This document shows, one piece after another, positions 19,105-27,091 of a DNA stretch of 64,000 bases (within the stretch, counting starts at the first letter, position 1; every line of letters begins with the position of its first letter). A program made the position numbers and the translations under genes. The stretch is from Methylosinus sp. C49. Its GTDB lineage: Bacteria; Pseudomonadota; Alphaproteobacteria; Rhizobiales; Beijerinckiaceae. Location of the stretch: NCBI RefSeq assembly GCF_009936375.1, contig NZ_AP022332.1, positions 3,256,501 through 3,320,500 on the forward strand. Direction: 5' to 3'. The notes below the pieces were generated by a model. That model was not told where the DNA came from, searched no databases, and saw only the letters and a program-made list of their open reading frames with translations.

Positions 19105-20576
19105 TGCGCGAGCAACGGCGCGGCCGTCTCGTGCAGTGCGCGCGCATAGGCGGCGGGGCTGAACATATCGTCATAGAGGCGGCGCGTGTCGGAGACTTCG
19201 CGCGCGCCTGCTTCGCGACGCTGGCCGATCTCGCGCAGGGCGGCGGCGAAATCGGCGACCTCATCGGCGAGAATGACATTGCCGAGCCGCTCGGGATCGA
19301 TGGCCATGCCGCGAAACGCCCGGCGCGTGGCGATGAGCGGCGCGCCGCTCGCCATCGCCTCCACCGCCTTCACCGAGAGGCCATGCCCTTCGATCGTCGG
19401 CAGCAGCACGCAGGCGGCCTGCGCATAGACGGCGCCGATATCGTCGATGCGCCCCTTGAACAGCGCGCGGTGAGACTCGTAGAGCACTTTGTCGAGGCGC
19501 TTCACGCCCGAATCGATATTGCCGTAGATCTCCACCTCGACGCTAGGGGCGAGCGGCGCGACCTCGCGCAGGAACCAGCGCAGGCTGACGAAATTTCCGT
19601 AATTGTCGCTGGCCACGATGATGATGCGCTCGCCGCCCGGCCCGCAGGGAACCGGCGCGATGGCGGGATAGACGAGGCGATGCCGCGCCTGCGGCAGCAG
19701 ACGGGCGAACTCCGCCCGCTCCTCCTCATTGAGATGTATGCAGAGATCCGCCGCGCGCATCCACTCGAGCTCTATCGACAACATGTCGTCATAGGTCACG
19801 TAGGGCGGGAGGAAAAAGCCGCCCTGATTGCGCAGAATATATTGTCGCGCTTGTATGTCCTGCGTCTCGACCATGACCGGCGTATTTCTTCCACGAAGCA
19901 GTCGAGCAACAAAGGGCAGCGTGAAGTAATGATTCGCATGCACGAGATCGACCTTCTCGTCCGCGAGGCCGGGAGGAAGAGCGACGAGCTTGGCGAGCTC
20001 GACGAGCCAGGTCGCCTGATCGCCATGGATCAGCCGCCACCACGCATAGGCGAGAAAGGACGGCGAGAGAGCGGCGAGCCGGCTCGGCCCGCAGAAATAG
20101 CGCTTGTCGGCCGGAAGATCGGCGGAGGCGGCGAAATAGGCCTCCCAGCGCGGCCCGCGCGGCGGCCGCGGGGCCGGCGCGTCCATCAGAGCGACGGAAA
20201 TCGTCCGCGCTCCGAGCGCGCGATAGGCCTCGAGCTGGCTGACATTGACCTGATAGCTGCCGCAGGAATGCCAGGCGGCGTGAACCACCGCGACCGTCTT
20301 CCCCGCGAGCGGCCGCGCGTCGACGGAAGCGTCGTTGGAAACAAGCTGCTCGATCGACCCCTCCCGTTCCGCGCGACGATGGGGCGCATAGAGACTCGGG
20401 CGCTCACCCCCTCCCGAGCGCCTTCGGCGCTCGACCTCCCCCCTCGAAGGGGGAGGTGGAAACGCCTCTTCCTGCGCGTCCCCGTATCCGCCCGCCCCGC
20501 TTGCCCTGCGGCGGCGTTTCCAAGTAGACGGGGTATATGAGCCTTCGACCCGCAAATCCAGATTTTTCCCCGCCAC
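19101..20576 (-). CDS. glycosyltransferase, GT4-like (copy 2 of a tandem pair)
   Basis: The conserved protein begins near base 20345 (NDASVDARPLAGKTVAVVHAAWHSCGSY) and contains the GT4 signature EGHGLSVKAVEAMASGAPLIAT. The only in-frame ATG (20576) adds about 78 residues that overlap the divergent gene at 20537 and translate an intergenic repeat, so this extension is probably not real. A strong GGAGGGG lies just before the conserved part, but no ATG, GTG or TTG follows in frame. The true start is therefore unresolved: a rare start codon, a sequencing error, or an N terminus altered by repeat insertion. The coordinates give the maximal frame. Confidence 0.75.
   Translation of the reverse strand: MAGKNLDLRVEGSYTPSTWKRRRRASGAGGYGDAQEEAFPPPPSRGEVERRRRSGGGERPSLYAPHRRAEREGSIEQLVSNDASVDARPLAGKTVAVVHAAWHSCGSYQVNVSQLEAYRALGARTISVALMDAPAPRPPRGPRWEAYFAASADLPADKRYFCGPSRLAALSPSFLAYAWWRLIHGDQATWLVELAKLVALPPGLADEKVDLVHANHYFTLPFVARLLRGRNTPVMVETQDIQARQYILRNQGGFFLPPYVTYDDMLSIELEWMRAADLCIHLNEEERAEFARLLPQARHRLVYPAIAPVPCGPGGERIIIVASDNYGNFVSLRWFLREVAPLAPSVEVEIYGNIDSGVKRLDKVLYESHRALFKGRIDDIGAVYAQAACVLLPTIEGHGLSVKAVEAMASGAPLIATRRAFRGMAIDPERLGNVILADEVADFAAALREIGQRREAGAREVSDTRRLYDDMFSPAAYARALHETAAPLLAQ
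20416..20456. repeat. intergenic palindromic repeat (two adjacent hairpins)
   Basis: GAGCGCC-TTC-GGCGCTC (20416-20432), then CCTCCCCC and its complement GGGGGAGG (20435-20442/20449-20456). A repeat of this kind is common in rhizobial intergenic DNA and, when translated, gives RGEVERRRRSGGG-like nonsense. A related sequence lies at about 43495-43580. Confidence 0.7.
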
Positions 20577-21436
20577 GCGCCGCCCCGGACCAGAGCGGGG
20601 CCGCGGCCGGCAAGCGCTATGGGATCGCCATCGTCGGCAATGACAAGATCATCGACTGGCTGCTCCCCTTCCTCGAGAGCTATGCGCAGACCAACGCGCA
20701 TCTGCCGCTCTATCTCGTCCCCTATGACGAGAATGTCGCGCAGACTCGGCGCGCGGCGGACATATACGGCGCGCATTTCATCGAGGAGGTTCCCGAGGCG
20801 ATCGACCGGCTCGCCGCAGAGCTCTATCCCGGCCCGTTCAACGGCAATCGCCGCCGGCTGCGCAAGCTGCAGGCCCTCGCTCTGCCGCTCGATGAAGTCG
20901 CCTATGTCGATGTCGATGTGGTGCTCTATCGCGATTTCTCTCCCATTTTCGGCCGGCTCGAGGCCAAGAAGACGGAATTTATCGTCGCCTCGCCGAGCTT
21001 CGAATATGTCTACAACGAGAAGAAGGCGAACTACCCCTTCCTGCGCGACGCGCTGCTGTTCAACGACGGCTTCTGGGTCACGTCCAACCAATATTTGAAG
21101 CTCGACCATTTCATCGAGACGATGCGCGAGGACGCCAAGCTCTTCCATGAAGTGCGCAAGCGCGGGCAGCTCTTCGCCCAGCCTCTGGTGAATTTCGTGA
21201 CGCATCGGCGCGGGCTCGCCATCACGCTTTTGCCGCATTGCGTCGAGCGCGCCTCGCATGAGAGCTTCTATCAGGCGCCCGGAATCACCTTCTCCGACGG
21301 CAAGCCGCTCGATCCCGACGGCAAGGAAATCTACTTCTGCCATTGGGCGGGGGCGACAGCCCTCCCCTCGACGGGCGTTTTCGACGCCTCGTGGAAAGAG
21401 TTTTCCAAAGCCGCCTGGGCGAAATTTCGCAAATAG
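20537..21436 (+). CDS. putative GT-A type glycosyltransferase/nucleotide-sugar transferase
   Basis: 299 residues of cytoplasmic type. An N-terminal beta-alpha start (RYGIAIVGNDKIIDWLLPFL) leads to a DxD-like metal/nucleotide motif VAYVDVDVVLYRDF near residue 135, followed by an acceptor region with FNDGFWVTSNQYLKLDHF and a terminal YFCHWAG. This is the layout of small GT-A enzymes such as the GT8-like or nucleotide-diphospho-sugar transferase families. It is transcribed divergently from the two GT4 genes and upstream of an LptF/G-like permease, so a role in the same glycan pathway is likely. Confidence 0.65.
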   Translation: MSLRPANPDFSPPRAAPDQSGAAAGKRYGIAIVGNDKIIDWLLPFLESYAQTNAHLPLYLVPYDENVAQTRRAADIYGAHFIEEVPEAIDRLAAELYPGPFNGNRRRLRKLQALALPLDEVAYVDVDVVLYRDFSPIFGRLEAKKTEFIVASPSFEYVYNEKKANYPFLRDALLFNDGFWVTSNQYLKLDHFIETMREDAKLFHEVRKRGQLFAQPLVNFVTHRRGLAITLLPHCVERASHESFYQAPGITFSDGKPLDPDGKEIYFCHWAGATALPSTGVFDASWKEFSKAAWAKFRK

Positions 21437-21517
21437 GCCGAATTCCGCTATGAGACTGCCGTGCGGCGGCGGCCCTCCCTCCGGGACGGGTCGATTTCGT
21501 CGCACGGAACAGGACAC

Positions 21518-22681
21518 ATGCCTCGCCTACTTTTCCTCTATCTCGCACGGCGCATCCTGTTCAGCACGCTCGTCGTCCAGCTCGCGCTCATCGTGCCGGT
21601 CGTGCTCTCCTATCTGCTCTACACGCTGACCCCGGCGGCGATTCGCGCCGGCCTGCTGGCCCCGGCGCTGGTCGGCACCATGCCGACTGTCGGCTTCATC
21701 ACTCTGCCCATGGCCATAGGCGTCGCCACGGCGCTCGAATTCGCGCGCATGTCCAACGAAGGCATGATCGCCGTGCTCTATGCGCTGCGTCTGTCCGTCT
21801 GGTCGGTGTGCCGGCCCGCGATCGTCTGCGCCGGCGCGCTGGTCGTCCTCGGCTATGGGCTCGCCAATCTCATGGCTCCCTATTACGCCAGCGGCTTGCA
21901 GGACGTCATCAATGTGGTGCGCAACTCGCTCAATCACCGCATGCTGGACGCGGCGCATTTCTACACTTTCGACAATGGCGTGAAGACGCTCTATCTGCAG
22001 CGCTGGGAGACGCCGGACATAGCCGTCAATCTCTTCGTGCGGCAGATTTCCATCGAGAAGCGCCAGGAGGAGACGATCACCGCGGCGCGCGCAGAGTTCC
22101 GCCGCCAGCCCTCCGGCGTCGTGGTGGCGCTGTCAAACGGCAGCATTCAGACCAAGCCCTTCGACACGGACGAGGTCCGCATCGCCAATTTCGATGAATA
22201 TGCGATGGCGCTGCCGATGCAGGGCAGCGAATCGCTGCCGCCGCGCAATTGGCGCGGCGTCTATGAGCTGACCCTGCCGGAATTCATCGCCAATTGGCAG
22301 ACCGCCAAGCTCGACCGCCGCCAGGCCGGCGAATGGATGGCGGAGGCGGCCAAGCGCTTCGGCGTGCCTTCGCTCGCCGTCGCGCATACGCTGCTCGCCA
22401 TGGCGCTGGTCTTGACCTTCGGCAGCGTCACCGGGCGACGCGGCGGCATGAGCTCACTGGTCATCATCGCCATTCCGGCGGCGCATATTTTCTTTCTGGT
22501 GGCGCTCGAATCGCTGCTGCGCGCCGATGCGCGCTTCGCTTTTCTTCTGGCGGGGGCGGCGGCGCTCGAGATCGGCGTGTCGATCCTGCTGATCCACCGC
22601 CGCAACAGAAGCACCAGCCCGATGCGCAAGCTCTCCGCCTTTGAGGCGATCGCCGCCGAGCCGCAGACCGTCGCCGCCTGA
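21518..22681 (+). CDS. LptF/LptG family (YjgP/YjgQ) permease
   Basis: 387 residues: three N-terminal membrane helices (RRILFSTLVVQLALIVPVVL..., TLPMAIGVATALEF, AIVCAGALVVLGYGLANLMAPYY), a periplasmic beta-jellyroll-like region (about 105-275) and three C-terminal helices. This is the fold of the Lpt ABC permeases that extract LPS. It stands alone rather than as an lptF-lptG pair, and it lies in a polysaccharide cluster, so it might handle a glycolipid other than LPS. The ATG at 21518 (MPRLLFLYLARRIL) is preferred over an upstream frame extension. Confidence 0.82.
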   Translation: MPRLLFLYLARRILFSTLVVQLALIVPVVLSYLLYTLTPAAIRAGLLAPALVGTMPTVGFITLPMAIGVATALEFARMSNEGMIAVLYALRLSVWSVCRPAIVCAGALVVLGYGLANLMAPYYASGLQDVINVVRNSLNHRMLDAAHFYTFDNGVKTLYLQRWETPDIAVNLFVRQISIEKRQEETITAARAEFRRQPSGVVVALSNGSIQTKPFDTDEVRIANFDEYAMALPMQGSESLPPRNWRGVYELTLPEFIANWQTAKLDRRQAGEWMAEAAKRFGVPSLAVAHTLLAMALVLTFGSVTGRRGGMSSLVIIAIPAAHIFFLVALESLLRADARFAFLLAGAAALEIGVSILLIHRRNRSTSPMRKLSAFEAIAAEPQTVAA

Positions 22682-22728
22682 CCGAGTGAATTGAGCGCGA
22701 GCCTTCCAAGCTCGCAACCCGAGTTCCA

Positions 22729-23469
22729 TCACGCGGCGGCGAGCACCACCTCGCGATAATGGGGGATGACCACATCCGGCGCGCCGGTCTCACGCACCGC
22801 GCCCTCGTCGATCCAGATCACGCGGTCGCAGAGATCGCCGAGAAAGCGCAGATCGTGCGAGACCATCAAAATGGTCCCTTTCTTGGCGAAATCGGCGATG
22901 AAGGCCTCGCATTTGGCCTGGAACACCTCGTCGCCGACAGACAGCGCCTCATCGACGATGAGAATATCGGCGTCGGCGTTGGCGCAAATGGCGAAAGCGA
23001 CGCGCGCCACCATGCCGCTGGAATAGAGCCGCATGGGCTGATCGAAGAAAGGCCCGATATCGGCGAAGGCGGCGATTGCCGGCAGGCGCTTCTCCACCTC
23101 CTTGCGCTTGAGGCCGAGGATCGCGCCGCCGATCATGGCGTTCTCGCGTCCGGTGAGCAGGCCGTCGAAGCCCGAGCCCAGCGCCAGAATCGGCGCCACG
23201 CGGCCCTTCACCTCGAAGGAGCCGCGCGTCGGCCGCGTGATGCCGCAGAGAATTTGCAGCAGAGTCGTCTTGCCCGCGCCATTGCGGCCGATAATGCCGA
23301 CCTTCTCGCCCTTGGCGACCTCGAAGCCTATGTCGTGGAGCACCCAATGCTCCTGATAGAACTTCTTCCACAGGCCGAACAGGATCTGCTTCAGCTGGTC
23401 GTTGCGGTGCAGATAGAGCTGGAACGCCTTGCCGACGCTTTCGCAGCGGATGATGGGTTCAGATGACAT
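22729..23469 (-). CDS. polysaccharide ABC exporter, ATP-binding subunit (KpsT/Wzt-like)
   Basis: 246 residues. Walker A GRNGAGKTT, degenerate signature LYSSGMVARVAFA, Walker B ADILIVDEALSVGDE. The AFQLY...LKQILFG N terminus is typical of the ABC-2 polysaccharide-exporter ATPases. The short length means there is no C-terminal carbohydrate-binding domain as in O-antigen Wzt, so it is closer to the KpsT/capsule type. The ATG at 23469 overlaps the permease stop by 11 bp. Confidence 0.9.
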   Translation of the reverse strand: MSSEPIIRCESVGKAFQLYLHRNDQLKQILFGLWKKFYQEHWVLHDIGFEVAKGEKVGIIGRNGAGKTTLLQILCGITRPTRGSFEVKGRVAPILALGSGFDGLLTGRENAMIGGAILGLKRKEVEKRLPAIAAFADIGPFFDQPMRLYSSGMVARVAFAICANADADILIVDEALSVGDEVFQAKCEAFIADFAKKGTILMVSHDLRFLGDLCDRVIWIDEGAVRETGAPDVVIPHYREVVLAAA

Positions 23470-24280
23470 CGACGATGACCGATTTGTAGCGCATGAAGAA
23501 CTGATAGCCGAACAGGAATATCCCGTAAGACACCAGGGACAGCGCGACATAAGCGATGGGATTGGGCAGCACGCCGTCGAGCGCCGCGCCGCGCAGCATC
23601 TCTATATAGTCGCCGACGAGATTGAGGCGCAGCCAGATCGAGATATGCGACGGCATCTGATCGAGCCGATAGAAGATCGGCGTCGCGAACATCAGCACCG
23701 GCACCACCGACACCATGATATGCGCCACATCGCGGGTGAAGGCGCCGAGCGCCATCAAAAACCACACCACGCCGAGCATGAAGCAGGCGAAGGGCAGAAT
23801 CAGCAGCGGCGCGAAAAAAATCGTCATCGGCAATTCGCCGGCCGTCAGCAGGCGGAAGACCACATAGACGCCGAGGCTGATGCCGCCATAGACGAAGGCG
23901 CGAATCGTCGCCACCCAGGCGATGGTCTCACTCGGAAAGATCGACTTCTTCACGAAGGTCACATGCTCGTGCAGCAGGCCCGGCGCGCGATAGGCGAGCT
24001 CGCTGAACAAATTGAAGACGATGAGCCCGATGAAGATGCCGGCCGCGTAATCGCTGGTGCTCATGCCCGCGGACAATTGCGGAACTGTTATTGAAAACAG
24101 AACGGTATAGGTGAGCAGCATGATCAGCGGAGCGAGCACGGCCCAGAGCGGCCCGAGCACCGAGCCACGGAACCTCGAGGTGAGCTCCCGCCGCACCACA
24201 GCGCGAATGAGCTCCCTATGGTGCCACGCCCGCTCGAAGGGAGCGACATAGGCGATGGGCGGTATCTGAGCGAGCGACAG
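23459..24280 (-). CDS. polysaccharide ABC exporter, permease subunit (KpsM/Wzm-like), probable CTG start
   Basis: ABC-2 permease with about six membrane helices and the family signature [17 protein letters not shown] near the N terminus. From the GTG at 24199 the protein would begin inside the conserved segment. Reading 27 codons further upstream gives [19 protein letters not shown] and [13 protein letters not shown], the expected cytoplasmic N-terminal helix. That reading begins at CTG (24278-24280), 6 bases after a perfect AAGGAGG (24287-24293). I therefore place the start there, giving 273 residues. With the adjacent ATPase it would export the glycan made by the neighbouring transferases. 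Confidence 0.85.
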   Translation of the reverse strand: MSLAQIPPIAYVAPFERAWHHRELIRAVVRRELTSRFRGSVLGPLWAVLAPLIMLLTYTVLFSITVPQLSAGMSTSDYAAGIFIGLIVFNLFSELAYRAPGLLHEHVTFVKKSIFPSETIAWVATIRAFVYGGISLGVYVVFRLLTAGELPMTIFFAPLLILPFACFMLGVVWFLMALGAFTRDVAHIMVSVVPVLMFATPIFYRLDQMPSHISIWLRLNLVGDYIEMLRGAALDGVLPNPIAYVALSLVSYGIFLFGYQFFMRYKSVIVDVI

Positions 24281-24286
24281 GCCGAA

Positions 24287-24293
24287 CCTCCTT
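24287..24293 (-). promoter_or_regulatory. perfect Shine-Dalgarno that decides a CTG start
   Basis: AAGGAGG on the minus strand with a 6-base gap to the CTG at 24278-24280. No ATG, GTG or TTG in the permease frame is placed near it. Confidence 0.65.
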
Positions 24294-24407
24294 CGATCGA
24301 ATGCGGCGGCGCAGCCGCATAGACCAGTTCGGCGCCGCCTCTGTCAACGGTCGGGCGCCGGGCGGGCCGGATCGGCCTGGCTCCGCCTCGCCAGGGTCGA
24401 CCTCGGC

Positions 24408-24436
24408 TTGACGCGCCGCCGCGCCGTTCCTACTCT
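24408..24436 (+). promoter_or_regulatory. sigma-70-type promoter of trxA
   Basis: TTGACG (24408-24413), a 17-bp spacer and TACTCT (24431-24436), placed 31 bp before the trxA ATG. Confidence 0.55.
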
Positions 24437-24467
24437 TTCGACAAAGTTTCAATTCGAAAGGAAAGCC

Positions 24468-24794
24468 ATGTCTGCCGCGACCGTCAAAGTCTCCGATGCG
24501 AGCTTCGAAGCCGAGGTTCTGAAATCCGACCAGCCGGTCGTCGTCGATTTCTGGGCCGAATGGTGCGGCCCCTGCCGCACCATTGCGCCGGCGCTCGAGG
24601 AGATCGCCACCGAGCTCAAGGACAAGCTCAAAATCGTCAAGCTCAACGTCGACGAGAATCCCAACGTCGCCGGCATGCTGGGCATTCGCTCCATTCCGAC
24701 GCTCATCATCTTCAAGGACGGCAAGGCCGCCTCGCAGAAGGTGGGCGCCGCGCCCAAGGGCGAATTGCTGCGCTGGATCAACGGCGCTATATAA
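24468..24794 (+). CDS. trxA: thioredoxin
   Basis: 108 residues; cytoplasmic disulfide reductase with the canonical active site FWAEWCGPC and the cis-Pro loop RSIPTLIIF. The ATG at 24468 has the RBS GAAAGGAAAG. It lies divergent to the exporter genes and 40 bp upstream of modB; that spacing allows read-through but no functional link is implied. Confidence 0.97.
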   Translation: MSAATVKVSDASFEAEVLKSDQPVVVDFWAEWCGPCRTIAPALEEIATELKDKLKIVKLNVDENPNVAGMLGIRSIPTLIIFKDGKAASQKVGAAPKGELLRWINGAI

Positions 24795-24834
24795 GCGCTC
24801 GACGTAGCGGAGGCGAAGGCGTAAATCTCAGAGC

Positions 24835-25554
24835 ATGAACCTCTCGGATTTTACGCCTTCCGTCTATTTCTCCCCGCAGGAGCTGACGGCGATCGTCCTC
24901 AGCCTGAAGGTCGCGGCGACCGCGACCGCCTTCTCGCTGCCGCTCGCCGTCTTCGTCGCCTATGCTTTGGCGCGCTGGCGCTTTCCCGGTCATGCGGCGC
25001 TCAACGCCTTCATTCATCTGCCGCTGGTCATGCCGCCGGTCGTCACCGGCTTCGCCCTGCTGCTGCTGCTCGGCCGCAAGACGCCGCTCGGCCATTTCCT
25101 CGCGGAATATTTCGGCGTCGTCTTCGCCTTTCGCTGGACCGGCGCGGCGCTGGCGGCCGCCGTGATGAGCTTTCCGCTGATGATCCGCCCGATTCGCCTC
25201 TCCTTCGAGAGCATCGACGAGCGGCTGGCGCTCGCCTCGCGCTCGCTCGGCGCCGATCCGCTATGGACCTTCTTCGTAGTGACGCTGCCGCTGGCGGCGC
25301 CCGGCGTCATCGTCGGCTCGATTCTCGGCTTCGCCAAGGCGCTCGGCGAGTTCGGCGCAACGATCACCTTCGTCTCCAACATTCCCGGCGAGACGCAGAC
25401 AATTCCCTCCGCCATCTACAGCTTCACCCAGACGCCGGACGGCGACGCCGACGCGCTGCGGCTCGCCGCCGTCTCGGCGACGATCGCCGTGGCGGCGCTC
25501 GTCGTCTCGGAGATCTTGCAAAAGCGCGCCGATGCGACGCGAGCCGGCAAATGA
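24835..25554 (+). CDS. modB: molybdate ABC transporter permease
   Basis: 239 residues with five or six membrane helices. The EAA-like coupling loop SIDERLALASRSLGADPLWTFFVVTLPLAAPGV is followed by GFAKALGEFGATITFVSNIPGETQT, diagnostic of ModB. Its stop overlaps the modC start (ATGA). No modA (periplasmic binding protein) lies upstream, where trxA stands. Confidence 0.93.
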   Translation: MNLSDFTPSVYFSPQELTAIVLSLKVAATATAFSLPLAVFVAYALARWRFPGHAALNAFIHLPLVMPPVVTGFALLLLLGRKTPLGHFLAEYFGVVFAFRWTGAALAAAVMSFPLMIRPIRLSFESIDERLALASRSLGADPLWTFFVVTLPLAAPGVIVGSILGFAKALGEFGATITFVSNIPGETQTIPSAIYSFTQTPDGDADALRLAAVSATIAVAALVVSEILQKRADATRAGK

Positions 25555-26645
25555 TCGGCGTCGATATAAAATTGCGCCGGGGCGATTTCACCCTCGCCGC
25601 CGCCTTCACCTCCAAGGCCCGCATCCTCGCGCTGCACGGACCGTCCGGCTCTGGCAAGACGACGCTCGCGCATCTCGTCGCTGGCCTCGCGGCGCCCGAC
25701 GAGGGCCATATCGTCGTCAATGGCGCGCTTCTCGTCGATACGGCGCAGCGTCTCTTCATACCGCCGGAGAAGCGCCGCATCGGCCTCGTGTTTCAGGATG
25801 CGCTGCTGTTTCCGCATTTCGACGTAAAGACGAACATACTATTCGGCCGCTTCTTCACGCCCAAGGCGGAGCGCCGCGTGCCATTCGAGGCCGTGGTCGA
25901 GACGCTCGGCGTCGCGCATCTGCTGCGCCGCCGCGCCGGCGCGCTCTCGGGCGGCGAGCGGCAGCGCGTCGGCCTCGCCCGCGCCCTGCTCTGCTCGCCG
26001 CGCCTTTTGGTGATGGACGAGCCCATGGCCTCGCTCGACTATGACCGACGCCAGGAGATCATGACGCTGATCGAGCGGCTGCGCGACGAATTCCAGATTC
26101 CGATCCTGCTCGTGTCTCATGCGGCCGACGAGATATTGCGCCTCGCCGACGAGGTGATCTCGCTCGAGCGCGGCCGCATCGTCGCGCAGGGCCTGCCCTC
26201 GGAGACGCTCGCCGCCGCCAGCCGGCATACGGAAGGCGGCCGTTTTTCGGTTGTCAGCGCGCTGGCGGCGCATGTCGGCGCCTATGATGCGCGCTATGGC
26301 GTCACGCGGCTCACGCATCCCGCGGGCGAGATCGTCGTCGCGGCGCATGTCGCCAATGGCGACCGGCAGGCGCGCACGCTCATCAACGCCACCGACGTCG
26401 CGCTCGCCTACCGCAAGCCGGAGAACACCAGCATACGCACCGTGCTTCTCGGCCGCATCGTCGCGATCGATGAGGACGCGAGTCCGCTCGCCTTCGTGCG
26501 GCTGGAGCTCGAAGGCGGCGATCGGCTCATCTCGGCGACGACGCGGCTCTCTGTCGCCGAGATGAATCTGAGCGTCGGCGCGCAAGTCTATGCGCTGGTG
26601 AAATCGGTGGCGCTGGACGAGAGAGAGCTCCGCGCAAATGCGTGA
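25551..26645 (+). CDS. modC: molybdate ABC transporter ATP-binding protein
   Basis: 364 residues. ATPase domain: Walker A GPSGSGKTT, signature LSGGERQRVGLARALL, Walker B LLVMDEPMASLD. A C-terminal MOP/Mop-like oxyanion-binding domain (about 295-360: TSIRTVLLGRIVAIDED...VGAQVYALVKSVAL) distinguishes ModC from sulfate ATPases. Forms the importer with ModB; ModA must be encoded elsewhere. Confidence 0.94.
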   Translation: MIGVDIKLRRGDFTLAAAFTSKARILALHGPSGSGKTTLAHLVAGLAAPDEGHIVVNGALLVDTAQRLFIPPEKRRIGLVFQDALLFPHFDVKTNILFGRFFTPKAERRVPFEAVVETLGVAHLLRRRAGALSGGERQRVGLARALLCSPRLLVMDEPMASLDYDRRQEIMTLIERLRDEFQIPILLVSHAADEILRLADEVISLERGRIVAQGLPSETLAAASRHTEGGRFSVVSALAAHVGAYDARYGVTRLTHPAGEIVVAAHVANGDRQARTLINATDVALAYRKPENTSIRTVLLGRIVAIDEDASPLAFVRLELEGGDRLISATTRLSVAEMNLSVGAQVYALVKSVALDERELRANA

Positions 26646-27091
26646 GCGCGCCGCTGCGCAGGCATGGCGACGCCGGCTCTCGGACACGAATCCTCGAGCC
26701 GAAATCATAGGAATTCGTTAGCTCTTTCATTTAGATGTTTGTTAAGACCTCCATGCGATTTTCAAAACCGCGAAGCCTCCGATAAGGGATGGCTTCGTAT
26801 TCGCGCCGAACAGGACAGATGATCTGTCCGCCGCCGGCCCGGTCAGGAACTCTCGAGCCTATTCCGGCTCACGAGACTCCGCCGGAGGCACGGCCTGGCG
26901 CGACGGTGTTCTCCAAAACCTTCGTGACCAAGGCACAGCCGCCGGCCCCTCGCGCCGGAGCGATCGCTCGCGCGTCCTCGCTGCGTCCTACGCTCACGCC
27001 CGATGCGGACCGAGCGCGCTCGGGCCGAGAACCGTCACGCCGTCACACTTTCGTTTCTTCGTAAACAGCTTCATTGGAAGCGGAGCGCCCG
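26646..27091 (+). other. 446-bp region upstream of the giant repeat gene
   Basis: No credible gene; a 91-codon frame (26789-27064) has no family features. Bases 26695-26790 are markedly AT-richer than the surroundings and are a likely promoter area. Two hairpins follow: CGAAGCC/GGCTTCG with a 13-base loop (26771-26797) and GGACAGA-TGA-TCTGTCC (26813-26829). They would lie in the 5' leader of the repeat gene. Confidence 0.5.

Noticed and set aside
26789-27064. 91-codon ORF upstream of the giant gene
   Set aside because: No RBS, proline/arginine-rich chance composition, and it covers hairpins in the probable leader.
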